Shown here: piece after piece, positions 42,058 to 51,978 of the stretch
How positions within the stretch are numbered: position 1 is the stretch's first letter
Layout of the letters: every line of letters starts with the position of its first letter
Origin: Haloarcula amylovorans
Lineage (GTDB): Archaea; Halobacteriota; Halobacteria; Halobacteriales; Haloarculaceae
Reading direction: 5' to 3'
NCBI RefSeq assembly: GCF_004681185.1
Contig: NZ_SRIF01000002.1
Coordinates: 248,001 to 312,000, forward strand
Length of the DNA stretch: 64,000 nucleotides
Made by a program: the position numbers and the translations under genes
Notes under the pieces: model-generated
What the model was told of the DNA's origin: nothing
Database searches by the model: none
The model's input: only the letters and a program-made list of their open reading frames with translations

Positions 42058-43458
42058 ATGGCCCTAGACCCACCTGTGTCGTTCGCGCTGTCCACTGCGA
42101 TGCTCCAAACCTACGAGGTCGTCGGCATCGCAATCCCGCAGAGTGCCGTGTTGGTCGGTGGCATCGTCTCGATAGTTCTCCTCATCGTGCTGTCGGCCTT
42201 CTTCTCCTCCTCGGAGATCGCGATGTTCTCCCTGCCCGCTCACCGGACGGACGCGCTGGTCGAGGACGGCGTTCCCGGGTCGAAGACGCTCAAACAGCTC
42301 AAGTCCGACCCTCACCGCCTGCTGGTGACCATCCTCGTCGGGAACAACATGGTCAACATCGCGATGTCCTCCATCGCGACCGGATTACTCGCGATGTACC
42401 TCACACAGGGCCAGGCCGTCGCGGTCGCGACGTTCGGCATCACGGCCGTCGTCTTGCTGTTCGGCGAGAGCGCCCCCAAGAGCTACGCGGTCGAGAACAC
42501 GGAGTCGTGGGCACTTCGCATCGCTCGGCCGCTGAAATTCGCCGAAAAGGCGCTGCTCCCACTCATTCTGTTGTTCGACTACCTGACCCGCGTCGTCAAC
42601 AAGATAACCGGCGGCCGCTCGGCCATCGAGACGTCCTACGTCACCCGCGAGGAGATTCAGGACATCATCGAGACGGGCGAACGCGAGGGCGTCTTAGACG
42701 AGGAGGAACGCGAGATGCTCCAGCGCACCCTCCGCTTTAACGACACCATTGCCAAGGAGGTCATGACGCCGCGGCTGGACATGACTGCGGTGGCGAAGGA
42801 CGATTCGGTGCGCGAGGCGCTCGAAACCTGTATCCAGAGCGGCCACGCACGCTTGCCCGTCTACGAGGGGAGTCTGGACAACGTCATCGGCGTCGTCCAC
42901 ATCCGCGACCTCGTCCGTGACCTCAACTACGGTGAGGCCATCCCCGAAGACATCGTCTTAGAGGACCTCATCGAACCGACGCTGCACGTCCCCGAGTCGA
43001 AGAACGTCGACGACCTGCTGACCGAGATGCGCAAAGAGCGCATGCACATGGTCATCGTCATCGACGAGTTCGGGACTACCGAGGGGCTGGTGACGATGGA
43101 GGACCTCACCGAGGAGATCGTCGGCGAGATCCTCGAAGGCGAGGAGGACGAGCCCATCGAGTACGTCGGCGACGACACGGTGACGGTCAAAGGCGAGGTC
43201 AACATCGAGGAGGTCAACGAGGCGCTGGACTTAGAACTCCCCGAGGGCGAGGAGTTCGAGACCATCGCGGGCTTCATCTTCAACCGCGCGGGCCGCCTCG
43301 TCGAGGAGGGCGAGACCATCACCTACGACGGCGTCGAGATACGCGTCGAACAGGTCGAGAACACGCGTATCATGAAAGCCCGCGTCGTTCGGCTGGACCC
43401 GGAGGACGAGGAAGTTGCCGCCGAGGATGCCGACGCCGAAGAAGCCCAGCCGGAGTAG
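42058..43458 (+). CDS. CNNM/CorC-type membrane protein with CBS pair
   Basis: A 466-residue protein. About residues 1-190 form the CNNM (DUF21) membrane domain with the FFSSSEIAMFSLPAHR start and GNNMVNIAMSSIATGLLA. Two CBS repeats follow at about 225-340 (MTPRLDMTAVAKDDSVREAL, then LHVPESKNVDDLLTEM) and a CorC_HlyC transporter-associated domain ends at about 440. The family is tied to Mg2+ export or metal homeostasis, and CBS domains usually bind adenine nucleotides. A TTAAT-like TATA element lies about 30 bases upstream. Confidence 0.9.
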   Translation: MALDPPVSFALSTAMLQTYEVVGIAIPQSAVLVGGIVSIVLLIVLSAFFSSSEIAMFSLPAHRTDALVEDGVPGSKTLKQLKSDPHRLLVTILVGNNMVNIAMSSIATGLLAMYLTQGQAVAVATFGITAVVLLFGESAPKSYAVENTESWALRIARPLKFAEKALLPLILLFDYLTRVVNKITGGRSAIETSYVTREEIQDIIETGEREGVLDEEEREMLQRTLRFNDTIAKEVMTPRLDMTAVAKDDSVREALETCIQSGHARLPVYEGSLDNVIGVVHIRDLVRDLNYGEAIPEDIVLEDLIEPTLHVPESKNVDDLLTEMRKERMHMVIVIDEFGTTEGLVTMEDLTEEIVGEILEGEEDEPIEYVGDDTVTVKGEVNIEEVNEALDLELPEGEEFETIAGFIFNRAGRLVEEGETITYDGVEIRVEQVENTRIMKARVVRLDPEDEEVAAEDADAEEAQPE

Positions 43459-43459
43459 C

Positions 43460-44659
43460 TCACAGGAGTGCGTCGACGGCGAGGAACGCGCCGTAACTCA
43501 TGGCAAAGGCGAGCAACAGCGAGCCGAGCCACGCCAGCACGGTCTTTCCCATCTTCTCGCGGCTCACTTCGCCGCCGCCAGCGGCCGCGCCCGACCCGAC
43601 GATCGCCGAGACGATAATCTCGTTGAACGAGACGGGGATACCGAAGAAGACGGCGGCCTGAGCGATGATGAAACTCGGGATGAGAGCGGCGATAGAGCGC
43701 CGAGGACCGAGCGAGGAGTAGTCCTGTGCCAGCGCCTTAATCATCCGCGGCGCGCCGGTCCACGACCCGACGAGCAGACCGATACCGCCGAACAGGAGGA
43801 CGCCGGTGATGGGGATGCCCGCCGTCAGATCGGTGTCCAGTAGCGGGACGAGTGGACCCAGCGCGAGTCCGACCTGGCTCCCGCCAGCGGAGAACGCGAC
43901 CAGTCCCCCGAGAACCAGCAGGAAGTGTCGCTGGCCGGCCGCGGGGTCGTTATACATGTCGCGGTAGAGGAGACCGGCACCGAACAGAACGGCGAGCAGC
44001 GTAACGGCGGCCATCGTCGGCAGCTCGGGTGCCGCTACTGTGCGAGCCACCGCGCGGGCGACGGACGCTTGGTCGTCTCCGGGGGCCAGAAAGACGAACT
44101 CGATGTTGGCGAGGATGGCCCCGACGAGGCCGCCAAGCAACGGCACGATCCGCTCTTCGGCGGTGTTCTCGTGGCGCAACAGCCACGCCGTTCCGAAAGC
44201 CATCCCGCCGCCGAAGAAGGGGGTCGCCGCCCACAGCGCGAGGATTTCGACGTACTTGTCGATCGCGGGAGCGCCGCCCATCGCCAGCCCGACGCCGACG
44301 ACGGCTCCGGTGACGGTAAAGGCGGTGGCGATCGGGTAGCCCGTGAAGATGCCGACCGCGACAAGCGCCGCCGCCGTCAGCAACGCGACGATGGCCGCGG
44401 CCGCCGTCAACCCGCCCCCCTCGGGAAAGATAATGAGACCGCTCCCGACCGTCTCCGTGACGTTCGCGCCCTGTAACACCGCGCCGGCCAGTCCGAGGAT
44501 ACCGACGAAAAAGCCCGCCCGCATCACCGAAATCGCGTTCGCGCCGACCGCCGGAGCGAACGGCGTCGACCCGGAGGAGCCGGCACCGATGGTCCACGCC
44601 ATGAACAGGCTGGCCGCCGACGCGATCACCAGCGTCACCAACACGCTCGTCGCTACCAT
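43460..44659 (-). CDS. PiT-family inorganic phosphate (anion) permease, copy 2
   Basis: A 399-residue polytopic protein with the same two-fold PiT organisation as the permease at 4029-5219: STPFAPAVGANAISVMRAGF in the first half and PVSFNEIIVSAIVGSGAAAGG in the second. Phosphate import by Na+ or H+ symport is the family role. It is convergent with the CNNM gene, one base apart. The start at 44659 fits the first helix (VLVTLVIASAASLFMAW). Confidence 0.88.
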   Translation of the reverse strand: MVATSVLVTLVIASAASLFMAWTIGAGSSGSTPFAPAVGANAISVMRAGFFVGILGLAGAVLQGANVTETVGSGLIIFPEGGGLTAAAAIVALLTAAALVAVGIFTGYPIATAFTVTGAVVGVGLAMGGAPAIDKYVEILALWAATPFFGGGMAFGTAWLLRHENTAEERIVPLLGGLVGAILANIEFVFLAPGDDQASVARAVARTVAAPELPTMAAVTLLAVLFGAGLLYRDMYNDPAAGQRHFLLVLGGLVAFSAGGSQVGLALGPLVPLLDTDLTAGIPITGVLLFGGIGLLVGSWTGAPRMIKALAQDYSSLGPRRSIAALIPSFIIAQAAVFFGIPVSFNEIIVSAIVGSGAAAGGGEVSREKMGKTVLAWLGSLLLAFAMSYGAFLAVDALL

Positions 44660-44818
44660 CGTACCATCTACCCCGGCGTTTGCCCTACCGCGCAATGAGC
44701 CTACCGCTCGCAGTAGCCGCTATCTCCACACGAAACGAAGGGGTATGCGAGCATGTAACATGGAATCCCGTGCAGTTCGTTTCTTAGCGCTCGCTGGCGG
44801 AGTAGCGAATTACGTGTT

Positions 44819-44851
44819 CGCTGTTCGAAACAGCGGGCGGCCGCTCCGCCC
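44819..44851. repeat. Two adjacent hairpins
   Basis: CGCTGTT/AACAGCG (44819-44835, loop CGA) and GGGCGG/CCGCCC (44835-44851, five-base loop) are perfect stems sharing one base. They lie in the gap between the second PiT gene and the DUF5828 gene, about 30 bases past the stop of the latter. They resemble the triloop hairpins at 441-655. Confidence 0.65.
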
Positions 44852-44883
44852 TCGTAGGCGACACCGCTCGCACGGAGGCGAGC

Positions 44884-45594
44884 TTAGTTCGTTTTGGCGT
44901 CCGTCTCTTCCCCCGGCTCTGTCGCCTCGACGCCTTCCGCCGCTTCGACGTGGTCGGTCGCTTTCTCGGTGTCGACGTGCCAGCGGTCGACGGACTGGTC
45001 GAAGTCGGCCAGTCGGTTCGAGACGCGCATCTTCAGGTCGTCGTCGTTGACGTTGACCTCGAAGACGTACTCGGGGTGGTCCTCGCCGTTGATGCGCCGG
45101 AGGTTCGCGCTGACGAGTTCGTTATCGAAGTAGTAGGGCGCGATCTGTGTCATCACGTTGCGGTAGACGGCGTCCTCGACTTTGCGGAGGGCTTTCCGGC
45201 CGGCCGAGTCGGCCGCGCGGGCGACGTAATCGACGGACTCTCCCCACTTGTCCATGGCCGCGTCGGGTTCGTCTAAGTTCTCGTAGGACTCCGAGAGTTT
45301 CTCGCCGGCCGTCTGGAGGTCCTCGTCGGGATTCTTCCCCGCTTGTTCTCCCTTCCCCTCGTCGACGCTCGCCTGCTCTGCGGTCTTCTCGTTGACGTCC
45401 TCGTCCAGTCGCTCGTGACTCTTGGGCCGCCACTCGTCGAACTCCGCCAGCGCGTCTTCGTCCACGTCGGCCGCCGTCTCCTCCGCTACGAGGAGGTCCT
45501 TCAGCGCCTGTGTGATGCGCTCGCCGTGCTCGACGATGTCGACCCAACCGCCCTGTGTCTTGAATCCGGAAACGCTCTCTTCGATGTCTGCCAT
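44884..45594 (-). CDS. DUF5828-like haloarchaeal protein
   Basis: A 236-residue, very acidic, soluble protein recognised by the pattern ESVSGFKTQGGWVDIVEHGERI, RPKSHERLDEDVNEKTAEQAS, ADSAGRKALRKVEDAVY and QIAPYYFDNELVSANL. This family is restricted to haloarchaea as far as I know and has no known function. No membrane segment or signal peptide is seen. It is expressed from its own gap upstream, divergent from the DJ-1/PfpI gene. Confidence 0.72.
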   Translation of the reverse strand: MADIEESVSGFKTQGGWVDIVEHGERITQALKDLLVAEETAADVDEDALAEFDEWRPKSHERLDEDVNEKTAEQASVDEGKGEQAGKNPDEDLQTAGEKLSESYENLDEPDAAMDKWGESVDYVARAADSAGRKALRKVEDAVYRNVMTQIAPYYFDNELVSANLRRINGEDHPEYVFEVNVNDDDLKMRVSNRLADFDQSVDRWHVDTEKATDHVEAAEGVEATEPGEETDAKTN

Positions 45595-45718
45595 TGTAAA
45601 ACGATTCGTGGTAACGACGTTCGTTACGTACTGTTATACCGTTCTCGCTCGGAGCGAATAACGTTTCCCCTGCACTCCCGCCCGCCACTTATCCCGCTCG
45701 CGCACGTACCCGGTGGTG

Positions 45719-46411
45719 ATGACATCCGCACTGTTCGTCGTCAGCGAGCACGGCTACTGGGGCGAGGAATGTATCGAACCGCTGACCACGCTCAGCGACG
45801 CGGGCGTCGACGTCACCGTGGCGACGCCGTCGGGCGATAAACCGGTCATCGACGAGCGGTCGGTCGATCCCGACGAAATCGGCGAGGAAGCCGCCGAACG
45901 CATCATGGAGATTCACGATACCGACGAGCGACTCAACGACCCGACGCCCGTCGCTCGGACCGACGCGGCCGATTACGATGTCGTCGTCTTCCCCGGCGGC
46001 CACGGTACCGCGTGGGACATCAATCAGGATAGTGACGCGCGCCGCCTCCTTCGGGACGCCGTCGAGGGCGAGGACGGCAAAGCGCTGGTCGTCTGTCACG
46101 CTGCGGGCCTGTTCGGCTTCACGCGCGACAGCGACGGCGAGTTCCTCGTGGCGGGCCGGTCGGTCACCGGCTTCCCGAACGAGTGGGAGGAGGGCATCGT
46201 CGACGACGACGACCTGATGCCGGACGGCCGGAAACTCCCCTATTGGGTCGAAGACGAGGCGAAAGCGGCCGGCGCGAACTGGGACGCCGAACTCGACGCC
46301 GACACGAGCGTCACCGTCGACGGTGACCTCGTGACCGCCCGCGGTCCCGAGTCGTCGTCGGCGGCCGCCCAGACGTTGCTAGAGGAACTGGGAATCGAGC
46401 AGACGGCCTGA
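45719..46411 (+). CDS. DJ-1/PfpI-family type 1 glutamine amidotransferase-like protein
   Basis: A 230-residue protein with the flavodoxin-like fold. The VVVFPGGHGTAWDI turn and the nucleophile elbow LVVCHAAGLFGF, with Cys near residue 125, are clear. Family members include stress-related protein or glyoxal-damage deglycases and chaperones; the specific role is unknown. The ATG at 45719 is preceded by GGTGGTG; two in-frame GTG codons upstream are alternatives. Confidence 0.87.
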   Translation: MTSALFVVSEHGYWGEECIEPLTTLSDAGVDVTVATPSGDKPVIDERSVDPDEIGEEAAERIMEIHDTDERLNDPTPVARTDAADYDVVVFPGGHGTAWDINQDSDARRLLRDAVEGEDGKALVVCHAAGLFGFTRDSDGEFLVAGRSVTGFPNEWEEGIVDDDDLMPDGRKLPYWVEDEAKAAGANWDAELDADTSVTVDGDLVTARGPESSSAAAQTLLEELGIEQTA

Positions 46412-46656
46412 GGTCGGCCCGCATCGGCCGACGGTCGGGAACTCGTCCGTGAACTATCAGGCGTTCGTCGCCTCTTCTCGTCTGGCCGACTTCGCTCCCC
46501 GAATTCTTTGATACCTATCACCCGAATTGAAGGTAGCTGAAGCGAGCGTGATGAGTACAGGTTATCGCGCGCTCCATCTCAGCGAGGAGATTCTCAGCCG
46601 ATGGCGTGAAGCGAACCCCGTCTTACCGTCGGGTTTCGCCACAATCCTGACCATAG

Positions 46657-46664
46657 CTTTAAGA
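46657..46664 (+). promoter_or_regulatory. TATA-like element of the TAXI-TRAP operon
   Basis: CTTTAAGA lies about 32 bases before the ATG at 46692. A GGAGAT sequence immediately before the ATG could also help initiation. Confidence 0.4.
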
Positions 46665-46691
46665 CGTTTTCGCGGGTACTTTCACGGAGAT

Positions 46692-47759
46692 ATGTCGAAC
46701 GACCAGCGCGACCGACGACAGAGCAGACGACAGTTCATTCGCGCGGCCGGCGTCACGGGCGTCGCCGCCCTCGCCGGTTGTGGCGGCGACGGTGGCGACG
46801 GCGGCGACGGCGGCGACGGAGGGGCCGAGACCGAAACGACCGGGGACGGTGGCGGCGGCACCGGCACTGGAACCGAGGGCGGCGACGGCGGTGGCGGATC
46901 GGGCGAGACCCGCCTCTCGTGGCACGCTGGCGGGACCGGTGGGACGTACTTCCCGCTCTCGAACGAGTTCAAGACCATCGTCGAGGACAACACGGATTTC
47001 ACGCTGAACGTGCAGTCGACGGGGGCCAGCGTCGAGAACGTCGGCAACCTCGCCAGTGGGGACGCCGACTTCGCACTCATCCAGAACGACGTGGCGTCCT
47101 TCGCGAAGAACGGCACCGGCATTGACGCGTTCAAGGGCAATGCCGTCGAGAACCTGATGGGCGTCGCGACGCTGTATCCCGAGACCATCACCATCCTTAC
47201 GCTGGCCAACACCGATATCACACAGATTTCGGACCTCTCGGGTGCGACCATCAACACCGGTGACCTCGGGTCGGGGACGCAGGTCAACGCGAATCAGATT
47301 CTGGAAGCCGTCGGCATCTCCGAATACAACGAACAGAACGCCTCCTTCTCGCAGGCGGCCGACCAGTTGCGAAACGGCGACATCGACGCGGCGTTCGTCG
47401 TCGGCGGGTGGCCGGTCGGTGCGATAGAGGACTTGGCGAACACCAACGACCTCGTCCTCGTCCCCATCGAGGGGCAGAACCGTCAGAAGGTCAAAGACGC
47501 CGCCTCGTGGTTCGCCGACGACACGATCCCCGGTGGAACTTACACCGGCATCGAGAACGACGTGCAGACAGTGGCGGTTCAAGCGATGATAGCCACGAAC
47601 GCCGAACAGCCGGAATCGACCGTCGAGACAGTTACGGCGGCCATCTTCGATAACACGGACCAGCTCAGTATCAAGACGGACTTCATCACCAAGGACTCCG
47701 CACAGGACGGGATGTCCATCGAACTCCACCCGGGTGCGGCGGCGTACTTCGACGCTTGA
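46692..47759 (+). CDS. TAXI-family TRAP transporter solute-binding lipoprotein
   Basis: A 355-residue exported protein. The N terminus has a Tat lipobox signal (SRRQFIRAAGVTG, then ALAGCGG), followed by a Gly/Asp/Glu-rich linker to about residue 70 and the TAXI binding domain: GGTYFPLSNEF, ASVENVGNLASGDADFALIQND and IGTGDLGSGTQVN-like segments (INTGDLGSGTQV). It captures a carboxylate, probably glutamate or a similar compound, outside the membrane. The start at 46692 fits the signal; the longer frame upstream is unrelated. Confidence 0.9.
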   Translation: MSNDQRDRRQSRRQFIRAAGVTGVAALAGCGGDGGDGGDGGDGGAETETTGDGGGGTGTGTEGGDGGGGSGETRLSWHAGGTGGTYFPLSNEFKTIVEDNTDFTLNVQSTGASVENVGNLASGDADFALIQNDVASFAKNGTGIDAFKGNAVENLMGVATLYPETITILTLANTDITQISDLSGATINTGDLGSGTQVNANQILEAVGISEYNEQNASFSQAADQLRNGDIDAAFVVGGWPVGAIEDLANTNDLVLVPIEGQNRQKVKDAASWFADDTIPGGTYTGIENDVQTVAVQAMIATNAEQPESTVETVTAAIFDNTDQLSIKTDFITKDSAQDGMSIELHPGAAAYFDA

Positions 47760-47820
47760 GTGAAACCGTGGTGACCGAATCGCCCGCCAACTGCCGTTTC
47801 CCGAACACGACATCCGCACT

Positions 47821-48309
47821 ATGAGTCGGAGATTCGCCGTCGCCGCTGCACTACTCGCTATACTGGCACTCGGCACCGCATCGGCAGTCCCGGCCCAGCG
47901 GGTGCTGGTCGTCGAGGACGCCCAGACCGGCGAGGCGTACCTGACGACGCCGGTTGAGAACGGCACGACTGTCGCACTCGAATACACCCACAGCGTCGAG
48001 AAGACGCGCGTCTACGACGGCTACACCGTCGATGGCGACCGGCTGGTCATGACGCGCATGGAGTTCGAATCCTTCGGCTGGGGTCTCCCCAGCGGCGCGA
48101 ACGTCACCCGCGAGAACGGCACCTTCGTTTACGATCCGCCCGGTGAACTCACCCGACTCACCGTTGCGCCCGGCCACGTCGCCGGTCACCGACTGCACGT
48201 CGGGAATCAAACCTACGATTTGGTCGCGCTGACCGACGAGCGCTCGGTCGACATCCACGTCACCCGGCGCTCGGCGCTTGCGGCCGCAATACACCTACTT
48301 GACCCATGA
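47821..48309 (+). CDS. DUF1850-domain protein of the TAXI-TRAP operon
   Basis: A 162-residue protein with an N-terminal secretion helix (FAVAAALLAILALGTASAVPAQ) and a DUF1850 domain (LEYTHSVEKTRVYDGYTV, then EFESFGWGLPSG). DUF1850 genes accompany TAXI-TRAP permeases in many prokaryotes. The stop overlaps the permease start by four bases (ATGA). The function is unknown; an accessory external role is likely from the signal. Confidence 0.85.
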   Translation: MSRRFAVAAALLAILALGTASAVPAQRVLVVEDAQTGEAYLTTPVENGTTVALEYTHSVEKTRVYDGYTVDGDRLVMTRMEFESFGWGLPSGANVTRENGTFVYDPPGELTRLTVAPGHVAGHRLHVGNQTYDLVALTDERSVDIHVTRRSALAAAIHLLDP

Positions 48310-51029
48310 GTTCCAACACCGACGATTCGACGGCGCAGGGTACCGAAGACACCGTCTCCGACGAGGAGGTAGACGAGGTATTACAGGAGATAGAGCGAAA
48401 GCGGGCGTTGCAGGGATGGGCGGCCGTGATCGTCGCGGTCGTCGGGATCTCCTTCTCGCTGTTCCAGATGTGGCTGGCGGCGAAGGGGTTCGTCCTCTCC
48501 ATCGAGCTGCCGGCCGTCGGCGAGGTGCAGTTCGCGTCGCTCCAGTCGCTCCAGATAAACGCCGTCCACGTCGCGTTCGGGTTGGTGCTCGCGTTCCTGT
48601 TGTATCCATCGAGCACCGGTGACGGGCCGATTTCACGACGCTGTATATTGCTGCCAGACTGGCTCGACGACCAACTCGGCGCGGATCACCCGGTCACGCG
48701 CGGGACGCGGGTCGTCGGCGGCGCGCTCGCATGGCTGTTCGTCGACAGGGACCTCGAACGGATAACGCCGCTCGATGCGGTGCTAATCGGTATTTCGATA
48801 TTGTCGGCGGCGTACTTCATCACCGACTTTCAGGAGATTCAGCGGATGCGTGCGCTCGGTCTGGAGGCCGGGCGGCCGATTCAGGAGGTCTTCACGTTTC
48901 TCGAACCCATCACGGGCCTGCTCGGGCCACTCGCGGACACCTCCTACGCGTTCGTCCTGGGCGTCGTCGGCGTACTACTCGTCTTGGAGGCGACCCGACG
49001 GTCCATCAGCCTCTACTTGATGATCATCGTCGCCGCGTTCGTCGTCTACGCCCGCTACGGCTACCTCATCCCACAAGGGGCCGCCTACGTCGGCGTCCTC
49101 TCCATCCCGCCGCTGGGGTGGGACTCCATCATCCAGAACCTCTGGTACAACACCGAAAACGGCGTGTTCGGCATCCCGGTGACGGTCTCCGTGCAGTTCA
49201 TCTACATCTTCATCCTCTTCGGCGCGTTCTTAGAGATGTCCGGGGCTGGCCAGTGGTTCATCGACCTCGCGTACGGTGCGACGGGGACCCGTCGGGGCGG
49301 CCCGGCGAAGGCGTCCATCCTCGCCAGCGGGTTCATGGGGACCATCTCCGGGTCCTCAATCGCCAACACGGTGACGACCGGGGCGTTCACGATTCCGCTG
49401 ATGAAACGCTCAGGGTACCGGCCGGAGTTCGCCGGCGGCGTCGAAGCCTCTGCATCCTCGGGCGGACAGATTCTCCCGCCGGTGATGGGCGCGGCGGCCT
49501 TCCTTATCGTCCAGTACACGGCGACGCCGTTCCGCGACGTCATCATCGCTGCTACCATTCCGGCCATCGTCTTCTTCTTCGGCGTCTGGGTGATGGTTCA
49601 CTTCGAGGCGACCAAAGAGCACATCGGCGGCCTCGACCCCTCGGAACTGGTCAACATCCCGACCCACCTCAAGACCGGATGGTTCTATCTCGTCCCCATC
49701 GGACTCTTGCTGTACTACCTCATCATCGAACGCCTCTCGGTCGCTCGGTCGGCGTGGTTCACGCTCATCGCCATCGGCGCGCTCATCACGCTCGTTGCGG
49801 CGTACAGCGACGAGACGCGGGGCCGTCTCGGAGCCATCTTCGCCGCGCTGTTCGCTGGGCGATTCCTCGCGCAACTGCTCACCGGCGCGAACATCCTCGG
49901 CGCGCTGGCTGGCGATGGAACCGGTGGGCAGTCCGCGCAGGCGGCCTTCGCGGCCACCGTCGGCGGACTGGGCGGCATCGCCATCCTCGCCGGTGTTCTG
50001 ACCCTCGCTACGCGGCCGTACCTCGACTCGCCCATCCTGAGCTTCGATAGCGCCGTCGACGACGCCGCGCAGACGACGGCCGATGCCATCGGCGAGTCGG
50101 AACTGGCACGAAACGGGCTCTACCGCCTCGGTATCTTCCTCGGAAAGTCAATGGAGAGCGGTGCCCGCACCGCCGTCCCGGTCGTTATCGCCGTCGCCGC
50201 CGCCGGTATCATTCCCGGCGTCATTAGCGTCTCCGGACTCGGTCCGAACCTGGTCGCACTCATTCGCGCCGTCGCTGGCGGGTCGCTGATCCTCCTCTTG
50301 CTCGTCACCGCCGTCGCCTCTATCATCCTCGGGATGGGGATGCCGACGACGGTCACCTACATCATCCTCGTCTCCCTGCTCGCCCCGGCGCTGGTCCAGT
50401 TCGGCGTCCCGGAACTGGCCGCGCACCTCTTCATCCTCTACTTCGGCGTCATCGCCGACATCACGCCGCCAGTGGCGGTGGCCGCTTACGCAGCGTCGGG
50501 TGTGGCGAAATCTGACGCCTTCCAGACGGGTATCGAGGCGTTCTCGCTGTCGCTGAACAAGGCCATCGTCCCGTTCGCGTTCATCCTCTCGCCCGGTATC
50601 GTCCTCCTCACCCGGAAGGCCAACGCCGACGAGCTGCCGCTCGGCGAGCAGTATCGGGTCGTCCAACTCTCGGACTTCGCCGACCCCGGATTCGCCATCT
50701 TCGAGGTGCTCATCCCCATCGCCGGCGTGTTCATCGGCGTCGTGGCGCTGGCGGCGACGGTCATCGGGTACGTCGAAGCGCCCGTCTCGCGTGGCCAACG
50801 GGCCGCCTTCGCGCTCAGTTCGCTCCTGCTCATGGCTCCCGGACTCGCCGTCTCGGGTACGTTCGACGTGCTTGGGTTCGTCGGCTTCGGGGGGGCTGGC
50901 GAAGTGACGCTCGTCGTAGACATCGCGCTCCGGGCCGTTGGCCTGGCGCTGTTCATCGCGCTACTGGTCGAGAACCGACGCCGCCGTGAACCGGTGTCCG
51001 AGACGACCAGCAGCCCCGAACCCGCCTGA
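48306..51029 (+). CDS. TRAP transporter permease, fused DctQ/DctM (TAXI type)
   Basis: A 907-residue membrane protein with about 18-20 helices, combining the small four-helix and large permease subunits, as is normal for TAXI systems. GTISGSSIANTVTTGAFTIP, EASASSGGQILPPVMGAAAF and LGMGMPTTVTYIIL are conserved permease motifs; VPFAFILSPGIVLL lies in a late helix. It uses the Na+ or H+ gradient to import the solute caught by the upstream binding protein. Confidence 0.93.
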   Translation: MSSNTDDSTAQGTEDTVSDEEVDEVLQEIERKRALQGWAAVIVAVVGISFSLFQMWLAAKGFVLSIELPAVGEVQFASLQSLQINAVHVAFGLVLAFLLYPSSTGDGPISRRCILLPDWLDDQLGADHPVTRGTRVVGGALAWLFVDRDLERITPLDAVLIGISILSAAYFITDFQEIQRMRALGLEAGRPIQEVFTFLEPITGLLGPLADTSYAFVLGVVGVLLVLEATRRSISLYLMIIVAAFVVYARYGYLIPQGAAYVGVLSIPPLGWDSIIQNLWYNTENGVFGIPVTVSVQFIYIFILFGAFLEMSGAGQWFIDLAYGATGTRRGGPAKASILASGFMGTISGSSIANTVTTGAFTIPLMKRSGYRPEFAGGVEASASSGGQILPPVMGAAAFLIVQYTATPFRDVIIAATIPAIVFFFGVWVMVHFEATKEHIGGLDPSELVNIPTHLKTGWFYLVPIGLLLYYLIIERLSVARSAWFTLIAIGALITLVAAYSDETRGRLGAIFAALFAGRFLAQLLTGANILGALAGDGTGGQSAQAAFAATVGGLGGIAILAGVLTLATRPYLDSPILSFDSAVDDAAQTTADAIGESELARNGLYRLGIFLGKSMESGARTAVPVVIAVAAAGIIPGVISVSGLGPNLVALIRAVAGGSLILLLLVTAVASIILGMGMPTTVTYIILVSLLAPALVQFGVPELAAHLFILYFGVIADITPPVAVAAYAASGVAKSDAFQTGIEAFSLSLNKAIVPFAFILSPGIVLLTRKANADELPLGEQYRVVQLSDFADPGFAIFEVLIPIAGVFIGVVALAATVIGYVEAPVSRGQRAAFALSSLLLMAPGLAVSGTFDVLGFVGFGGAGEVTLVVDIALRAVGLALFIALLVENRRRREPVSETTSSPEPA

Positions 51030-51080
51030 ACGCGGGCCGGTCTGTGTTTCCCTCTGAGGACGACTGTCCCTTCGTCACAG

Positions 51081-51086
51081 TTTAAT
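51081..51086 (+). promoter_or_regulatory. TATA box of upp
   Basis: TTTAAT lies about 28 bases before the upp ATG at 51110, consistent with a leaderless transcript. Confidence 0.55.
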
Positions 51087-51109
51087 CGGAGCGTGCCGAC
51101 CCCTCGCGT

Positions 51110-51787
51110 ATGACCATCGAACGGCGCGGCGACGCCTCGCTCGTCACGCACGCGCTCGCGAAGGACGAACTCTCGAAACTTCGCGATGTCGAGACAGAAC
51201 AGGTCGCCTTCCGGAAGGGACTGGTCCGGCTAGGGCGCATCTGCGGCTACGAGATAATCGACGGCCGCCTCGAAACCGAGTACGTCGAGATACAGACGCC
51301 GATGACGACGACGATGGGCGAACGGGTAAATGGCCTCGACGACGTGGTCATCGTCAACGTCCTGCGGGCGGCGACGCCGTTCGTCGAGGGGCTGCTGAAG
51401 GCGTTCCCGCGCGCCCGACAGGGCGTCATCTCGGCGAGCAGAGACGAATCGGCGGGGATGAACGACGACGGCGAGTTCCCCATCTCCGTCGACTACGTGA
51501 AACTCCCCGAGATTCGGCCCGAGGACACGGTCATCGTCGCCGACCCGATGCTGGCGACCGGGTCAACGATGACGAAAGTCGTCGAACACATCACCGATGA
51601 ATCGCCGGACCCTGAGCAGTTCATCGTCCTCTCGGCCGTCGCCGCGCCACCGGGCATCGTCCGCGTCTCCGAGGCATTCCCGGACGTGGACCTCCTGACC
51701 GTCGCCATCGACGACGAACTCGACGAGGACGGCTTCATCGTCCCCGGACTGGGCGACGCCGGGGACCGAGCCTTCCGGACGGACTGA
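51110..51787 (+). CDS. upp: Uracil phosphoribosyltransferase
   Basis: A 225-residue enzyme that joins uracil and PRPP to UMP in pyrimidine salvage. The PRPP loop is [18 protein letters not shown] near residue 142 and the N-terminal [20 protein letters not shown] region fits the family; the C-terminal [18 protein letters not shown] is the uracil-binding end. The TATA box spacing supports the start. Confidence 0.95.
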   Translation: MTIERRGDASLVTHALAKDELSKLRDVETEQVAFRKGLVRLGRICGYEIIDGRLETEYVEIQTPMTTTMGERVNGLDDVVIVNVLRAATPFVEGLLKAFPRARQGVISASRDESAGMNDDGEFPISVDYVKLPEIRPEDTVIVADPMLATGSTMTKVVEHITDESPDPEQFIVLSAVAAPPGIVRVSEAFPDVDLLTVAIDDELDEDGFIVPGLGDAGDRAFRTD

Positions 51788-51978
51788 GCAGACTCGAAAG
51801 CGATTTATACGGGGTCGCACAACGGGAAGCCACGGCGATTTTTCACGGCAGTTCGGCGAACGTCGAACCCCTTCGTTTCAACTGGAGAACAATGGACGGG
51901 AGCCGGAAGGTCCTTCCACCGGAAACGAAACCAGATACCGCGAACTGCGAGTATCAGTGACTGCTGGAGTCGAACCAG

